From NCBI RefSeq assembly GCF_001620365.2, contig NZ_LQMT02000013.1:1-37848 (forward strand): a DNA stretch of 37,848 bases. The letters are read 5' to 3'. Position 1 is the stretch's first letter; the number at the start of each line of letters is the position of its first letter. The stretch comes from Amycolatopsis keratiniphila subsp. keratiniphila (GTDB taxonomy: Bacteria; Actinomycetota; Actinomycetes; Mycobacteriales; Pseudonocardiaceae). Under the pieces are notes generated by a model. It made no database searches and was not told where the DNA came from. It worked only from the letters and a program-made list of their open reading frames with translations. The position numbers and the translations under genes were made by a program. This document shows positions 1-9,263 of the stretch, piece after piece.

Positions 1-3000
1 GCTCCGGTGTTCGCGGAGTCGATGGCTGAGTGTGAGGCGGCGCTTTCGTCCTTTGTGGATTGGAAGTTGTCGGAGGTGTTGTCTGATGCGGCTGCGTTGG
101 GGCGGGTTGATGTGGTGCAGCCTGTTTTGTTCGCGGTGATGGTGTCGTTGGCGCGTTTGTGGCGGGCGTGTGGGGTGGAGCCTGCTGCGGTGGTGGGTCA
201 TTCGCAGGGTGAGATCGCGGCGGCGTGTGTGGCTGGTGCGTTGTCGTTGGATGATGCTGCTCGGGTTGTGTGTTTGCGGAGTAGGGCGATTTTGGCGTTG
301 TCGGGTCGTGGTGGCATGGTGTCGGTTGCTGCTTCGGAGGATCGTGTTCGGGAGTTGTTGCCTGAGGGTGTGTCGGTGGCGGCGGTGAACGGGCCGTCTG
401 CGGTGGTGGTGTCGGGTGACATCGCGGGTCTGGAGGCGCTGGTCAAGCGGTGTGAGCTGTTGGATGTGCGGGCGAAGCGGATTCCGGTGGACTACGCGTC
501 GCATTCGGCGCATGTGGATGCGATCGAGCGGGATGTGGTGTCGGCGTTGGCGGGTATTTCGCCGCAGGAGCCGGTGATTCCGTTTTATTCGACGGTGACC
601 GATGAGCCTCTGGAGTTGGATGCTGGGTATTGGTTCCGGAATCTGCGGGGGACGGTGCAGTTCGCTCGGACGGTGGATCGGTTGCTGGAGGACGGGTTCC
701 GGTTCTTCGTGGAGGTGAGTCCGCATCCGGTGCTGGTTCCTGGGATCAGCGAGGATGCTGTGGCGTTGGGGAGTTTGCGTCGGGGTGAGGGTGGTGCGGA
801 GCGGTTCGTCACGTCGCTGGCCGAAGCCCATGTGCACGGCCTGAGCCCGGCTTGGTCTTCGATCCTGCCGACGGCGGACTGGGTCGATCTGCCGACTTAT
901 CCGTTCCAGCGTAAGCGGTTTTGGCTCGAAGCCGGGACTGCCGCCGGGGACGCGTCGGCGTTCGGGCAGACGGTGGTGGACCACCCGCTGCTCGGCGCCG
1001 TCGTCGCGGTCCCCGGCACCGGCGGGCTGCTGTACACCGGCCGGATCTCGCTGGAGACGCATCCCTGGCTCGCCGATCACGCCGTGTCCGGGACGGTATT
1101 GGTGCCCGGCACCGCTTTCGTGGAACTCGCGCTGAGCGCCGGCGCCCCGGTGGACTGCGCGCTGCTCGACGAATTGACCCTCGAAGCTCCGCTCGTGCTC
1201 GAAGAAGGCACGGACGTCCGGCTCTCGGTCGAACTCGGTGACGCGGACGTCGACGGCCGTCGCGAAGTCGGCGTGTACTCCCGCCGCGGCGACGAACCCT
1301 GGACCCGGCACGCCAACGGTGTCCTGCTGCCCGAAACGGACGGCGTGCCCACGCCGCTCGCGGAGTGGCCGCCCGCCGGGGCGGAACGCGTCGGCGTCGA
1401 GGCGCTGTACGACGAACTCGCGGATGCGGGCCTCGAATACGGCCCGGCGTTCCAAGGACTCCGCGCCGCATGGCGTCGCGAGAACGAGGTCTTCGCCGAG
1501 ATCGACTTGCCCGAAGCCCAGACCGGCGACGCTCCGGCCTTCGGCCTGCATCCCGCGTTGCTGGACGGCGCGCTCCACGGGATCGCGCTGGGTGTGCTTC
1601 CCGAAGACGGCGACGGACTCCGGCTTCCGTTCGCGTTCTCCGGGGTCCGGCTGTGGTCGCGGGGCGCGACGGCTCTGCGAGTGCGGCTGCGGCCGGCGGC
1701 GGACGGGGTCGCGCTGACCGTCGCCGACGCCGAGGGGCTGCCGGTCGCCGACGTGGACGGGCTGCTGCTGCGGCCGGTGTCCGTGTCCGGTCTCGGTGGG
1801 TATCGCGAGTCCCTGTTCGGCCTGGACTGGGTGCCCGCGGGCGCTACCGAGCCGCACGACGCGACGGTGTGGCACTGCGAATCCGGGGAGCTCCGCACCG
1901 TGCTGGGTGCGGCGCTCGAACGCGTCCGGACGTGGCTCGACGAGCCAGGGGACGGTCCGCTCGTGGTGGCAACGCGAGGTGGGATCGCGACCGAACGCCC
2001 GGATCCGGTGACGGCCGCGGTGTGGGGGCTCGTGCGCTCGGCGCAGTCCGAGCATCCCGGGCGGTTCGTGCTCGTGGACGGTGACGTCCCGGCCGCGCTT
2101 CCCGCCGGGGAAGCGCAGGTCGTGGTCCGTGACGGGGTCAGCTTCGTCCCGAGGCTCGTCCGGGTCCCGGAACCCGGCCCGGCCCGGCCGTGGAGCGACG
2201 ACGACGTCGTGCTGATCACCGGCGGCACCGGCCTCCTCGGCGCGGCCGTCGCGAAACACCTGGTGGTGGCGCACGGCGTCCGTTCGCTGGTGCTGCTGAG
2301 CCGTTCCGGTGCTTCCGCGCCCGGTGCGACGGCACTGGCGGACGAACTCACCGGGCTGGGTGCCGAGGTCCGGATCCTCGCGTGCGACGCGGCCGATCGG
2401 GAAGCGCTGAGCCAGGTGCTGGCCGCGCAGCCGGTGACCGGTGTCGTGCACGCCGCCGGTGTCCTCGACGACGGGCTGATCACCGCGCAGACCGCCGAAC
2501 GGCTCGACCGGGTGCTCGCGCCGAAGGTGGACGCCGCGGTGAACCTGCACGAACTCTTGCCCGATGCCGCGCCGTTCGTGATGTTCTCCTCGGCGGCCGG
2601 GGTCTTCGGAAATCCCGGACAGTCCGGCTACGCCGCGGCCAACGCTTTCGTGGATGCGCTGGTGGAACGCCGCCGGGCGGACGGCGTCGCCGCGGCGTCA
2701 CTGGCGTGGGGCCTGTGGGCGACCACCAGCGCCATGACCGATTCCGCCGACGTCGACCGGATGGCGAGGGCCGGGTTAACCGGACTGTCCACAGAGGAGG
2801 GTCTCGACCTGCTGGACGCCGCGCTCGCCACCGGGCGGACGCTGACCGTCCCCATGCGGCTCGACCTCGCCGCGCTCCGCGCCGAGGAGGTCCCGCCGTT
2901 GCTGCGCGGGCTCGTCCGCGCTCGTGCCCGGCGCGCGCCCGACGGCGGCGGCGCGTTCCGCGCCCGGCTCGCCGGACTCGACGCGGACGGCCGCGACGCG

Positions 3001-4050
3001 GAGATCCTGGAACTGGTGCGCGGTCAGGTCGCGGCCGTCCTCGGCCACGACGGTGCCGACGCCATCGACGCCGGCGTCGCGTTCCTCGAACTCGGCTTCG
3101 ACTCGCTCACCGCCGTCGACCTGCGCAACCGGCTGGCGGCCTCGACCGGCCTGCGGCTCCCGCCGTCGCTGGTCTTCGACCACCCGACGCCGCTCGCCGT
3201 CGCGGAACGGATCTCCGGTGACTTCGCGGTTCCCGGCCAGGCCGAACCGGCGCCCGCGGCCACCGACGTCTTCGGCGCGATGTTCGCCCGCGCGATCGAA
3301 CTCGACGAGGTCGCGCAGTTCGTCGCGCTGGCCGCGCAGGCGTCGCGCTACCGGCCGTCGTTCACCGTCGAAACCGCGCGGGAACAGAACCTGCAACCCG
3401 TCCGGCTCGCGAAGGGCCCGTCCGGCCCCGAACTGGTCTGCGTACCCTCCCTGCTGGCAGGCTCGGGCGCACACGAATACGCGCGGTTCGCGGCGTCGTT
3501 CCGGGACGTGCAGGACGTTTCCGTCGTTCCCGTGCCCGGCTTCGGCCACGGTCAGCCGCTGCCGGACTCGATCGAGGCGGTCCTCCACGCGCAGGCCGAC
3601 GCGATCCTCCGCGAAGGTGGTGATCAGGTGGTCCTGGTGGCCCACTCGTCGGGCGGCCCGCTCGCCCACGCGCTGGCTCGGCACCTTGAGGAAGCGGGCT
3701 CCGCGCCGCGCGCGCTCGTGCTGATCGACGTCTACCCGCAGGACGAACACGCGCTGGACGGCATCCGCGACCGGCTCACCGGCGGCCTCGGGGACGACAC
3801 GCGGCTCACCGCCATGGGCGCCTACCTGCGCCTGTTCGCCGACTACGTGCCCGCGCCGACCGATGTGCCGACTTTGCTGGTGCGGGCGTCGGAGCCGCTG
3901 GAAGCGTGGCGTGACCGGGCCGAATGGCGGTCCGGCTGGGCTTTGCCGCACGACACGGTGGACGTCGAGGGGGATCACTTCACGATGCTGGAGCGGCATG
4001 CCGGGACGACCGCCGAGGCCGTCCGGGAGTGGCTGGGGCGGCTGGGGTAG
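1..4050 (+). CDS. Type I modular polyketide synthase, C-terminal part (AT-DH-KR-ACP-TE), 5' truncated by window edge
   Basis: The reading frame is open from base 1, so the gene begins outside the window; 1349 residues are visible (numbered from base 1). AT: GHSQG with Ser68, an upstream RVDVVQ signature and a YASHS motif, the combination known for methylmalonyl-CoA specificity. DH: begins near residue 328; HAVSG...P motif with His360 and the LLDGALH motif with Asp522, so it looks active. KR: nucleotide-binding GGTGLLG at about 741, catalytic Tyr877, and an LDD motif at 822-824, which marks a B-type ketoreductase; with the DH an enoyl unit is expected. There is no ER. ACP: LGFDSL with phosphopantetheine Ser1035. 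TE: AHSSGG with Ser1216, Asp1243 and His1326; the usual first Gly of GHSxG is Ala. A terminal TE makes this the last PKS subunit, releasing the chain by cyclisation or hydrolysis. Codon use in the AT differs sharply from the rest (see findings). Confidence 0.97.
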   Translation, partial: APVFAESMAECEAALSSFVDWKLSEVLSDAAALGRVDVVQPVLFAVMVSLARLWRACGVEPAAVVGHSQGEIAAACVAGALSLDDAARVVCLRSRAILALSGRGGMVSVAASEDRVRELLPEGVSVAAVNGPSAVVVSGDIAGLEALVKRCELLDVRAKRIPVDYASHSAHVDAIERDVVSALAGISPQEPVIPFYSTVTDEPLELDAGYWFRNLRGTVQFARTVDRLLEDGFRFFVEVSPHPVLVPGISEDAVALGSLRRGEGGAERFVTSLAEAHVHGLSPAWSSILPTADWVDLPTYPFQRKRFWLEAGTAAGDASAFGQTVVDHPLLGAVVAVPGTGGLLYTGRISLETHPWLADHAVSGTVLVPGTAFVELALSAGAPVDCALLDELTLEAPLVLEEGTDVRLSVELGDADVDGRREVGVYSRRGDEPWTRHANGVLLPETDGVPTPLAEWPPAGAERVGVEALYDELADAGLEYGPAFQGLRAAWRRENEVFAEIDLPEAQTGDAPAFGLHPALLDGALHGIALGVLPEDGDGLRLPFAFSGVRLWSRGATALRVRLRPAADGVALTVADAEGLPVADVDGLLLRPVSVSGLGGYRESLFGLDWVPAGATEPHDATVWHCESGELRTVLGAALERVRTWLDEPGDGPLVVATRGGIATERPDPVTAAVWGLVRSAQSEHPGRFVLVDGDVPAALPAGEAQVVVRDGVSFVPRLVRVPEPGPARPWSDDDVVLITGGTGLLGAAVAKHLVVAHGVRSLVLLSRSGASAPGATALADELTGLGAEVRILACDAADREALSQVLAAQPVTGVVHAAGVLDDGLITAQTAERLDRVLAPKVDAAVNLHELLPDAAPFVMFSSAAGVFGNPGQSGYAAANAFVDALVERRRADGVAAASLAWGLWATTSAMTDSADVDRMARAGLTGLSTEEGLDLLDAALATGRTLTVPMRLDLAALRAEEVPPLLRGLVRARARRAPDGGGAFRARLAGLDADGRDAEILELVRGQVAAVLGHDGADAIDAGVAFLELGFDSLTAVDLRNRLAASTGLRLPPSLVFDHPTPLAVAERISGDFAVPGQAEPAPAATDVFGAMFARAIELDEVAQFVALAAQASRYRPSFTVETAREQNLQPVRLAKGPSGPELVCVPSLLAGSGAHEYARFAASFRDVQDVSVVPVPGFGHGQPLPDSIEAVLHAQADAILREGGDQVVLVAHSSGGPLAHALARHLEEAGSAPRALVLIDVYPQDEHALDGIRDRLTGGLGDDTRLTAMGAYLRLFADYVPAPTDVPTLLVRASEPLEAWRDRAEWRSGWALPHDTVDVEGDHFTMLERHAGTTAEAVREWLGRLG

Positions 4051-4063
4051 CGGGTCTCGCTGT

Positions 4064-4120
4064 GGTCCGTGAAGGCCTCCTTGAGGGACCCAGAGTCCCT
4101 CAAGGAGGCCTTCACGGACC
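4064..4120. repeat. Perfect 26-bp inverted repeat just after the PKS stop
   Basis: The left arm (4064-4089) and right arm (4095-4120) are exact reverse complements around the 5-nt loop CCAGA. Each arm is itself a near-palindrome (GTCC.T.AAGG ... CCTT.A.GGAC). The element begins 13 bp after the PKS stop codon and lies between convergent genes, so it may act as a bidirectional terminator even though it has no T tract. The left arm recurs base for base at 37796-37821, which shows it belongs to a dispersed family. Confidence 0.9.
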
Positions 4121-4175
4121 GGTGGGTCGCCACATACGCACCAGTAGTCACGCGCTTGTGTCGCTCACCCGCACC

Positions 4176-4238
4176 TTCAGTACATGATGGCCCCCTTCCT
4201 TGCGCCAGGCGCAAGGAAGGGGGCCATCATGTACTGAA
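4176..4238. terminator. Perfect 31-bp inverted repeat with a 1-nt centre, between convergent genes
   Basis: Arms 4176-4206 and 4208-4238 are exact reverse complements around a single A at 4207. It sits 24 bp beyond the acyltransferase stop on its downstream side and follows the 4064-4120 hairpin on the PKS side. Position between two converging transcripts suggests a bidirectional terminator. The exceptional arm length and lack of a T tract leave open that it is a repetitive extragenic palindrome with another role. Confidence 0.8.
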
Positions 4239-4261
4239 ACCTGCCGCGCCCACGCCCGCCC

Positions 4262-5185
4262 TTAAGCGCGGCTCCGCGGCTTCAAAGCCATCCCCGGCGT
4301 CACCGTCCGCACCTCGAAGTTCGCCACCGTGCTGTCCACCCGGTGGAAGAGATTGTCCGGCCCGGCGAAGCACAAGGACGTCACCCCCTGCTCCCGCAAG
4401 GTCGCGACCATCGACGGCCAGTCGATCGGCCGGTCGAAGGTGTCGAGCAGCATCCGGCGCACCCCCGCCGCCGAGTCCAGGAGCGCACCGTCCTGATCCG
4501 CGACCACCGGAAGTTCGGGGTCGCGAAGAGTGAAGCCGGACAGCACTTCCTCCTCGGCCCGCCGTCGCAAACCACCGAAGAAAGTGGAGTGCACGGGCGG
4601 GCGCATGGTGTGCATCGAGTAGCCGCCGATCGCCCGGACCCGTGCCTTCACCCGCTCCAAATCCTTCTCCCGCACCGAAAGCAGGTAGAAGCCCTTGTCG
4701 ATGACGCCCGACACGTCGTGGAACTCGTCCTTCAACTCAGCCAGGACCTCGGCGAAACCCTCTTCCGGAGTCCGGACGAAACAGTGGGTCACGACGTCGG
4801 AATAGTCGCTTTCGAAGTAGGACACCTCACACCGCGAGAGCTCCGCGGTGAGCCGGACGGTCTCCTCGAACGGCAGCACGCCCGTATACGCGGTCAGCGC
4901 CTTCTGGCCGAAACTGGGACCGGCGCATAGCTCGGGTTTCACCCCGAAGGCATCTTCGGCCCACTCCGCGAGGGAAAGACACGTCAGCATGAAGACGACC
5001 TGCGCGGCCTCGTCGTACACATCGCCGTCTTCGCGGGCGGGGCCGAGCAACCGACGGCCGAGGACGTCCTCGGCCGTGGCGAGCCGTTCCCGTGCCTTCC
5101 GGTTGATCATCAGGAACCGGCTCACGTCCCCGCTTCTCGTGGGGGCCATGCCCGGGAAGACCAGGGCGGTGCGTTCGTCGGTCAC
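4262..5185 (-). CDS. Free-standing FabD-like acyltransferase (ACP S-malonyltransferase fold)
   Basis: The 307-residue protein has the FabD/AT hydrolase fold: N-terminal LVFPGM, the nucleophile motif GPSFGQ with Ser91 (GHSLG in FabD) and a PPVHS motif whose His199 is the likely catalytic partner. Arg118 falls where FabD has the Arg that binds the malonyl carboxylate, although that alignment was made by eye. It is the last gene of a four-gene operon; its GTG start follows the ligase stop by 4 bp. With an adenylating ligase next door, the likely role is to move an activated acyl or aminoacyl group between carrier proteins for PKS loading, as VinK does in vicenistatin biosynthesis. Plain malonyl or methylmalonyl transfer in trans is the alternative. 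The GTG start 5185 is fixed by the close junction. Confidence 0.85.
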   Translation of the reverse strand: MTDERTALVFPGMAPTRSGDVSRFLMINRKARERLATAEDVLGRRLLGPAREDGDVYDEAAQVVFMLTCLSLAEWAEDAFGVKPELCAGPSFGQKALTAYTGVLPFEETVRLTAELSRCEVSYFESDYSDVVTHCFVRTPEEGFAEVLAELKDEFHDVSGVIDKGFYLLSVREKDLERVKARVRAIGGYSMHTMRPPVHSTFFGGLRRRAEEEVLSGFTLRDPELPVVADQDGALLDSAAGVRRMLLDTFDRPIDWPSMVATLREQGVTSLCFAGPDNLFHRVDSTVANFEVRTVTPGMALKPRSRA

Positions 5186-5189
5186 GTTC

Positions 5190-6620
5190 TCAGCCGGCTT
5201 TCGGCGATGTGGTCGATTCGGCCAGTGCCAGTTCCGTCATCCGCTTCTTGTCGGGTTTTCCGTTGCGGTTCAGTGGAAAACTGTCGACGACCCGGATGCG
5301 GTCCGGCCGCTCGAATTCCGGCAGTACCTCGGCGATGCGCGTACGCCAGTGCCTGCCGTCGTGACCGAGCGGATCTTCGACGAAGAACGCCAGCTGACAG
5401 CCGCGCCGTTCGTCCGGCAGCGCGATGATCTTGACCGGGCACAGCGCTTCGGTGACCTTGTGCTCGATGATCTCCGGATAGAGCGTGTGTCCCTTGCGGT
5501 GCACGGCGAACTTGCGGCCCACCACGAACAGGTTGTCGTTCTCGTCCAGGTAGCCGAAGTCGCCGGTGTGCCGCCAGCCCTGCTCCGCCGGCTCCAGGGA
5601 GCCGTCCGCGGCGAGGTAACCCGCCATCATGTCGGGGCAGTGCATCACGATCTCGCCGGTCTGCCCGGCGGGCAGCGGATTTCCTTCGTCGTCGAGGATC
5701 CGCAGTTCGTGCCCGGGGAGTGCGCGGCCACAGCCGACCGGGTTCTCCGGCGTCGCGAACGCGAGGTTGCCCAGTTCCGTGCTGCCGTAGCTGTCCAGCA
5801 ACGGGAGGCCGAACCAGGCGACGTAGTCTTCGCTGAGCGTCGAGCCCAGGGGAGCGGCGCCACTGCAGAACATCCGCACCCCAGCCAGATCGAGGCCGTA
5901 GCGGGGATTGCGCTTCACGATGTTGAGGATGCTCTGGTAGGTCGACGGCGTGCCGTCGGTCACGGTCACCCCGCACTGGCCCGCCATCCGCAGCGCCCGG
6001 TCGATCCGCCGGTACGGCGCCACCACGAGCGAACAGCGCACCAGCCACGCGATCAGCACCATCGACAAGCCGTACTGATGGGAAAACGGCAGCATCGGCA
6101 TCAGGACGTCGCCCGAGTGGTGGCCGACCTGGTCGGCGTTGCGCTGAAGGTTCTTGAGGAACCGCCCGCCGTTCTTGACCACGCCCTTGGGCACTCCGGT
6201 CGACCCGGACGAGTACATGATCAGCCCGTCCGGCAGCTCGCACCACGGGCCCACCCGCAGCTCCGGATCACGGGTGGCCTGCGACGCCCCGGAGACGAGC
6301 AGTTCGTAGAGCAGGGTGTGCGGGCCGTCGGTGACCAACGGCGCGTCCTCGTCGACCAGGCTGATCTTGACCCCGGCCTGGTTGCAGACCCGCTGGGTTT
6401 CGGCGGCGTTCTCCTGCTGGTCGACGAGGACGATGCTCGCACCGACATGCATCAGGGCCAGCAGCGTGGTCACGTAGGCGGCCGAATTCCCGGCCTTCAG
6501 CATCACCCTGGTCGAGGGTGTCACGCCGCGCTCCCGGAGGGACTCCGCCACCCCCAGCGCGCTGTGTTCGAGCTCGTCGAACGTCTGCAAGGAATCGAGG
6601 GCGAAGAGTCTCGCGGACAT
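5190..6620 (-). CDS. Class I adenylate-forming acyl/amino-acid ligase
   Basis: The 476-residue protein shows the ANL superfamily core motifs: YSSGSTGVPKG (136-146), YGSTE (278-282), TGD (352-354), GRK (368-370) and the C-terminal NRNGK with catalytic Lys455. It is shorter than typical acyl-CoA synthetases and has no fused carrier domain, so the acyl-AMP is probably passed to a separate ACP or to CoA. Its place directly upstream of a stand-alone acyltransferase, convergent to the last PKS gene, points to starter activation (beta-amino acid, guanidino acid or aromatic acid); the substrate cannot be read from the sequence by eye. The ATG start at 6620 has a good ribosome site (AAGGGG) and lies 16 bp after the DUF5988-like gene. 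Confidence 0.9.
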   Translation of the reverse strand: MSARLFALDSLQTFDELEHSALGVAESLRERGVTPSTRVMLKAGNSAAYVTTLLALMHVGASIVLVDQQENAAETQRVCNQAGVKISLVDEDAPLVTDGPHTLLYELLVSGASQATRDPELRVGPWCELPDGLIMYSSGSTGVPKGVVKNGGRFLKNLQRNADQVGHHSGDVLMPMLPFSHQYGLSMVLIAWLVRCSLVVAPYRRIDRALRMAGQCGVTVTDGTPSTYQSILNIVKRNPRYGLDLAGVRMFCSGAAPLGSTLSEDYVAWFGLPLLDSYGSTELGNLAFATPENPVGCGRALPGHELRILDDEGNPLPAGQTGEIVMHCPDMMAGYLAADGSLEPAEQGWRHTGDFGYLDENDNLFVVGRKFAVHRKGHTLYPEIIEHKVTEALCPVKIIALPDERRGCQLAFFVEDPLGHDGRHWRTRIAEVLPEFERPDRIRVVDSFPLNRNGKPDKKRMTELALAESTTSPKAG

Positions 6621-6636
6621 GGGATTCCCCTTTCTC

Positions 6637-6846
6637 TCACTCGGCGATCTTGGTGCGGCCAGACCACCGGAAGACGGCGACGACCTCGTGACCGTCCTTT
6701 TGGAACTCCCCGGCGTGGGAGAAGTGCTCGTAGCCTCCGTCGACGCAGATCTTCACGTCCTGGGTGAGGTCTTCGACCTTCTGATAGGACTCCAGATCCG
6801 CCGACCGCGCGCGGGATCCCGTGGGATCGATTCTGATGTGCACCAC
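6637..6846 (-). CDS. Small DUF5988-like protein in the PKS operon
   Basis: The 69-residue protein has GGYEHF at 37-42 and ends in VFRWSGRTKIAE (58-69), a pattern I recognise from the short actinobacterial DUF5988 family, members of which often sit in NRPS/PKS clusters. No function is established that I know of. There is no signal peptide or membrane segment. It lies between the type II thioesterase (13 bp upstream) and the ligase (16 bp downstream), so it is co-transcribed. Two consecutive GTG codons (6846 and 6843) can start it; AAAGGAG 7 nt upstream favours 6846. By position it could assist the ligase, as MbtH proteins do, but it has no MbtH signature; this is only an inference. Confidence 0.8.
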   Translation of the reverse strand: MVHIRIDPTGSRARSADLESYQKVEDLTQDVKICVDGGYEHFSHAGEFQKDGHEVVAVFRWSGRTKIAE

Positions 6847-6859
6847 GGAAGGGCTCCTT

Positions 6860-7624
6860 TCACTGGGTGATATGGAGGTCGGACGGCCGCAAGGCGGCCG
6901 AGATGGCCCGGATCACGGCCGGGGCGTGGGTGTTCAGGTAGAAATGCCCGCCGGGATACGTGGTCAGGGTGAACCGCCCGGACGTGTGCGCGGACCAGTC
7001 GCGGACTTCGCCGACGGTCGCCTTCGGGTCGTTTTCGCCGAGATGGGCGTGAATCGGGGCCCGCAACAGGGGCCCCGGTGTGTATCGATAGGTCTCCGCG
7101 GCGGTGTAGTCCGTCCGGATCGAGGGCAGCACCATTTCCAGGATCGCTTCGTCCTCGAAGATCTGGGCGTCGGTGCCGCCGAGTTCCTTGACCGCGGCGA
7201 CGAGTCCCGCGTCGTCGCGCCGGTGGACCGTCTCGTCGCGAGCGCGGCTGGGCGCCACGCGGCCGGAGACGAACAACGCGTGCGGCCGCACATCGGCGGC
7301 TTCGAGCCGGCGGGCGACCTCGAAGCCGAGGGTCGCGCCCATGCTGTGTCCGAAAAGGACGGTCGGCCGGTCCAGCCACGGCAGGAGCGCCTCGGTGGCA
7401 CCGTCGGCGAGTTCGGCGATCGTGGCGAGCCCCGGTTCGTGACGCCGGTCCTGGCGTCCGGGGTACTGGATCGCGAGTACGTCGGCGGCGGGGCTCAACG
7501 TGCGTGAGACCGGGAAGAAATAGCTCGCGGAACCCCCGGCGTGCGGGAAACAGACGACCCGGTAGGGCGCGTCGTCCGCGGGATGGAACCTGCGTACCCA
7601 GAGTCCTTCGTCGTTGTCCGCCAC
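6860..7624 (-). CDS. Type II thioesterase
   Basis: This 254-residue alpha/beta hydrolase matches stand-alone thioesterases of PKS/NRPS clusters: N-terminal VVCFPHAGGSAS (oxyanion region), GHSMG at 92-96 with nucleophile Ser94, Asp199 (GEND) and His227 (YPGGHF). Known members remove aberrant acyl groups from carrier proteins or free amino-acyl units. It is the first gene of the minus-strand operon thioesterase - DUF5988 - ligase - acyltransferase. The start is GTG at 7624 with AGGAGG 7 nt upstream. An operon promoter would lie in 7625-7723. Confidence 0.93.
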   Translation of the reverse strand: MADNDEGLWVRRFHPADDAPYRVVCFPHAGGSASYFFPVSRTLSPAADVLAIQYPGRQDRRHEPGLATIAELADGATEALLPWLDRPTVLFGHSMGATLGFEVARRLEAADVRPHALFVSGRVAPSRARDETVHRRDDAGLVAAVKELGGTDAQIFEDEAILEMVLPSIRTDYTAAETYRYTPGPLLRAPIHAHLGENDPKATVGEVRDWSAHTSGRFTLTTYPGGHFYLNTHAPAVIRAISAALRPSDLHITQ

Positions 7625-7645
7625 CCGGCCACCTCCTGCGTCGGC

Positions 7646-7664
7646 GACGGGCGGATCGCCCGTC
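7646..7664. terminator. Short GC hairpin between the reductase and thioesterase genes
   Basis: GACGGGCG and CGCCCGTC pair around a GAT loop. It lies 60 bp past the stop of the RibD/DHFR-like gene and about 20 bp before the thioesterase start on the same strand. It may be a weak terminator or a leader structure. There is no T tract, so confidence is low. Confidence 0.35.
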
Positions 7665-7723
7665 CCACCGAGCGTGCGGGCGGCCGGTGCGGGCGGACAA
7701 CCCCTACCTACCCGGCGTGGCCC

Positions 7724-8320
7724 CTATCGCGCCTCCTGGTCGCGGCGCACCCGATAGGTCAGGTGAAGCACCCGGTCGCCCCGAATCGCCACGTCAGGGT
7801 CCTCCAGCAGGTGCTGAGTGCGGACCGACCCGAAGAAACGCCTGCCGGAGCCGAACACGACGGGTACGACGTCCATGCGCACCTCGTCGACCAGGCCCGC
7901 GGCGAGTGCCTGGCCACCGACGTCGCCGGCCGAGACCTCGACGACGCGGTCACCCGCGAGCTCCCGCGCCTTGGCGACGGCCGCCTCGACGCCGTCGACG
8001 AAGTGGAACGGCGCGTCGGGGTCCCAGCCTTCGGGTGCGGGCCGGTGCGTCACGACGATCACGTGGTCGATCCCGCTCGGCGGCTTCCCGTCCCAGCCGT
8101 CCGTCAGGTCGAAGACACGGCGACCGGCGATCGTCACCCCGATCCGGTCCCAGTACGGCCGCGTGTGGTCGTAGGACGTGCGCGACACCTTGAGCACACC
8201 GCTGTCGTCCAACGGGACGTCACCGCTGGTCAACCAGTCGAACAGCGGTCCCGGCCGGTCGTTGTCGTCGGCGATGAAGCCGTCGACCGACACCGAGCTG
8301 TACATGACCACCTTGCCCAC
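7724..8320 (-). CDS. RibD C-terminal/dihydrofolate reductase-like family protein
   Basis: The 198-residue protein begins MGKVVMYSSVSVDGFIAD, the first strand of the RibD_C/DHFR fold, and carries the late motif VEVSAGDVGGQALAAGLVDEVRMDVVPVVFGSG, in which the GG and LVDE segments line the NADPH site. Family members are NADPH-dependent reductases, many of unknown substrate. Start GTG 8320 has GAGGAGG 4 nt upstream. It follows the AraC-type regulator by 64 bp on the same strand, so it is a possible co-transcribed target. The true substrate cannot be inferred. Confidence 0.88.
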   Translation of the reverse strand: MGKVVMYSSVSVDGFIADDNDRPGPLFDWLTSGDVPLDDSGVLKVSRTSYDHTRPYWDRIGVTIAGRRVFDLTDGWDGKPPSGIDHVIVVTHRPAPEGWDPDAPFHFVDGVEAAVAKARELAGDRVVEVSAGDVGGQALAAGLVDEVRMDVVPVVFGSGRRFFGSVRTQHLLEDPDVAIRGDRVLHLTYRVRRDQEAR

Positions 8321-8384
8321 GGGCCCTCCTCTGCTTCGAGGGTGCCGAAACTAGCCTGCCGCGGGCCGCCGCGCTTGTAAGAAA

Positions 8385-9224
8385 TCAATCGACGGGCAGT
8401 GGCCAGCCGTCGAGCACGTGGCCGGGGTGTTCGAGCAGGAAACGCCGCCTGACTTCGAGGTACCGGGTCGGCGTGAGCCCGGTGAACGCCCGGAACTCGT
8501 GGCCGAAGTGGGCCTGGTCGAAGTAGCCGGCGTGGCTGGCGAGCTCACCCCAGTCGATCGGTCCGGTGGGGTCGATCCCGAACACGGTGGCGGTGAAGCG
8601 GTGGGTGCGGGCCAGCCGTTTCGGCGTGACGCCGACGAGTTCCTTGAACCGCTGTGCCAGATGGGTGCCGCTGACCCCGGCCGCCGCGCTCAGGTCGCCG
8701 ATCGCCGCGGTTCCCCCGGTCGCCGCGATGACGCCGCTCGTATGGCGGACCAGCTCCAGGCCGGAGGTCTCGCGCAGCCGTCGCGTCAACTCCTCCTCCA
8801 GCAGTGCCAGCATCTCGTGCGGGCCGGGCGCCGAAGCCAGCCGGTCTCGCAGCCCGGCGACGGCGGGCCGCTCCCAAACCTGCTCCAGCGTCACCGGCCG
8901 GTCGCACAGTTCGGCTGCGGGCATCGTCAGGAACGACGACGGCCCCCACGGCTTGAAGTGCACGCCGACGGACGTGGTCCGGTGCGGGTAGCTGAACTCG
9001 TACGCCCGGGTGGGCATGGTGATCACGCAGCCGTCGGCGTACGCGGCCGTCTCGATGTCGGCGCCGGCGCGGATGCGGAACGGGTCACCGAGGTTGACGA
9101 TGAGCAACGCCGACGGCGACGGAGGCAGCGTCAGCCGGGCGTACGGCGGCGCTCCCTCCAGGTAGTAGAGGTCGTCGATCAGCCCGTCCAGCGGCGGACG
9201 CGGCACTCGGGACACGTACTCCAC
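8385..9224 (-). CDS. AraC family transcriptional regulator
   Basis: The 279-residue protein has an N-terminal sensor half and a C-terminal pair of helix-turn-helix motifs: IGDLSAAAGVSGTHLAQRFKE, then LASHAGYFDQAHFGHEFRAFTG followed by LTPTRY, the AraC family hallmark. The N-terminal half resembles the cupin-like DUF6597 type of sensor. It lies in a same-strand run LysE - MBL - AraC - reductase with gaps of 33, 39 and 64 bp, so it could control the run or be its product. Start GTG 9224. The ligand is unknown. Confidence 0.92.
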   Translation of the reverse strand: MEYVSRVPRPPLDGLIDDLYYLEGAPPYARLTLPPSPSALLIVNLGDPFRIRAGADIETAAYADGCVITMPTRAYEFSYPHRTTSVGVHFKPWGPSSFLTMPAAELCDRPVTLEQVWERPAVAGLRDRLASAPGPHEMLALLEEELTRRLRETSGLELVRHTSGVIAATGGTAAIGDLSAAAGVSGTHLAQRFKELVGVTPKRLARTHRFTATVFGIDPTGPIDWGELASHAGYFDQAHFGHEFRAFTGLTPTRYLEVRRRFLLEHPGHVLDGWPLPVD

Positions 9225-9263
9225 GCGTACAGCATCGCCGACGTCCGCCGGGATCGCATTCGT

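Noticed and set aside
4064..4120. Inverted repeat as the terminal repeat of an insertion sequence
   Set aside because: The arms are separated by only 5 nt, leaving no room for a transposase gene, and no transposase remnant is seen in the window.
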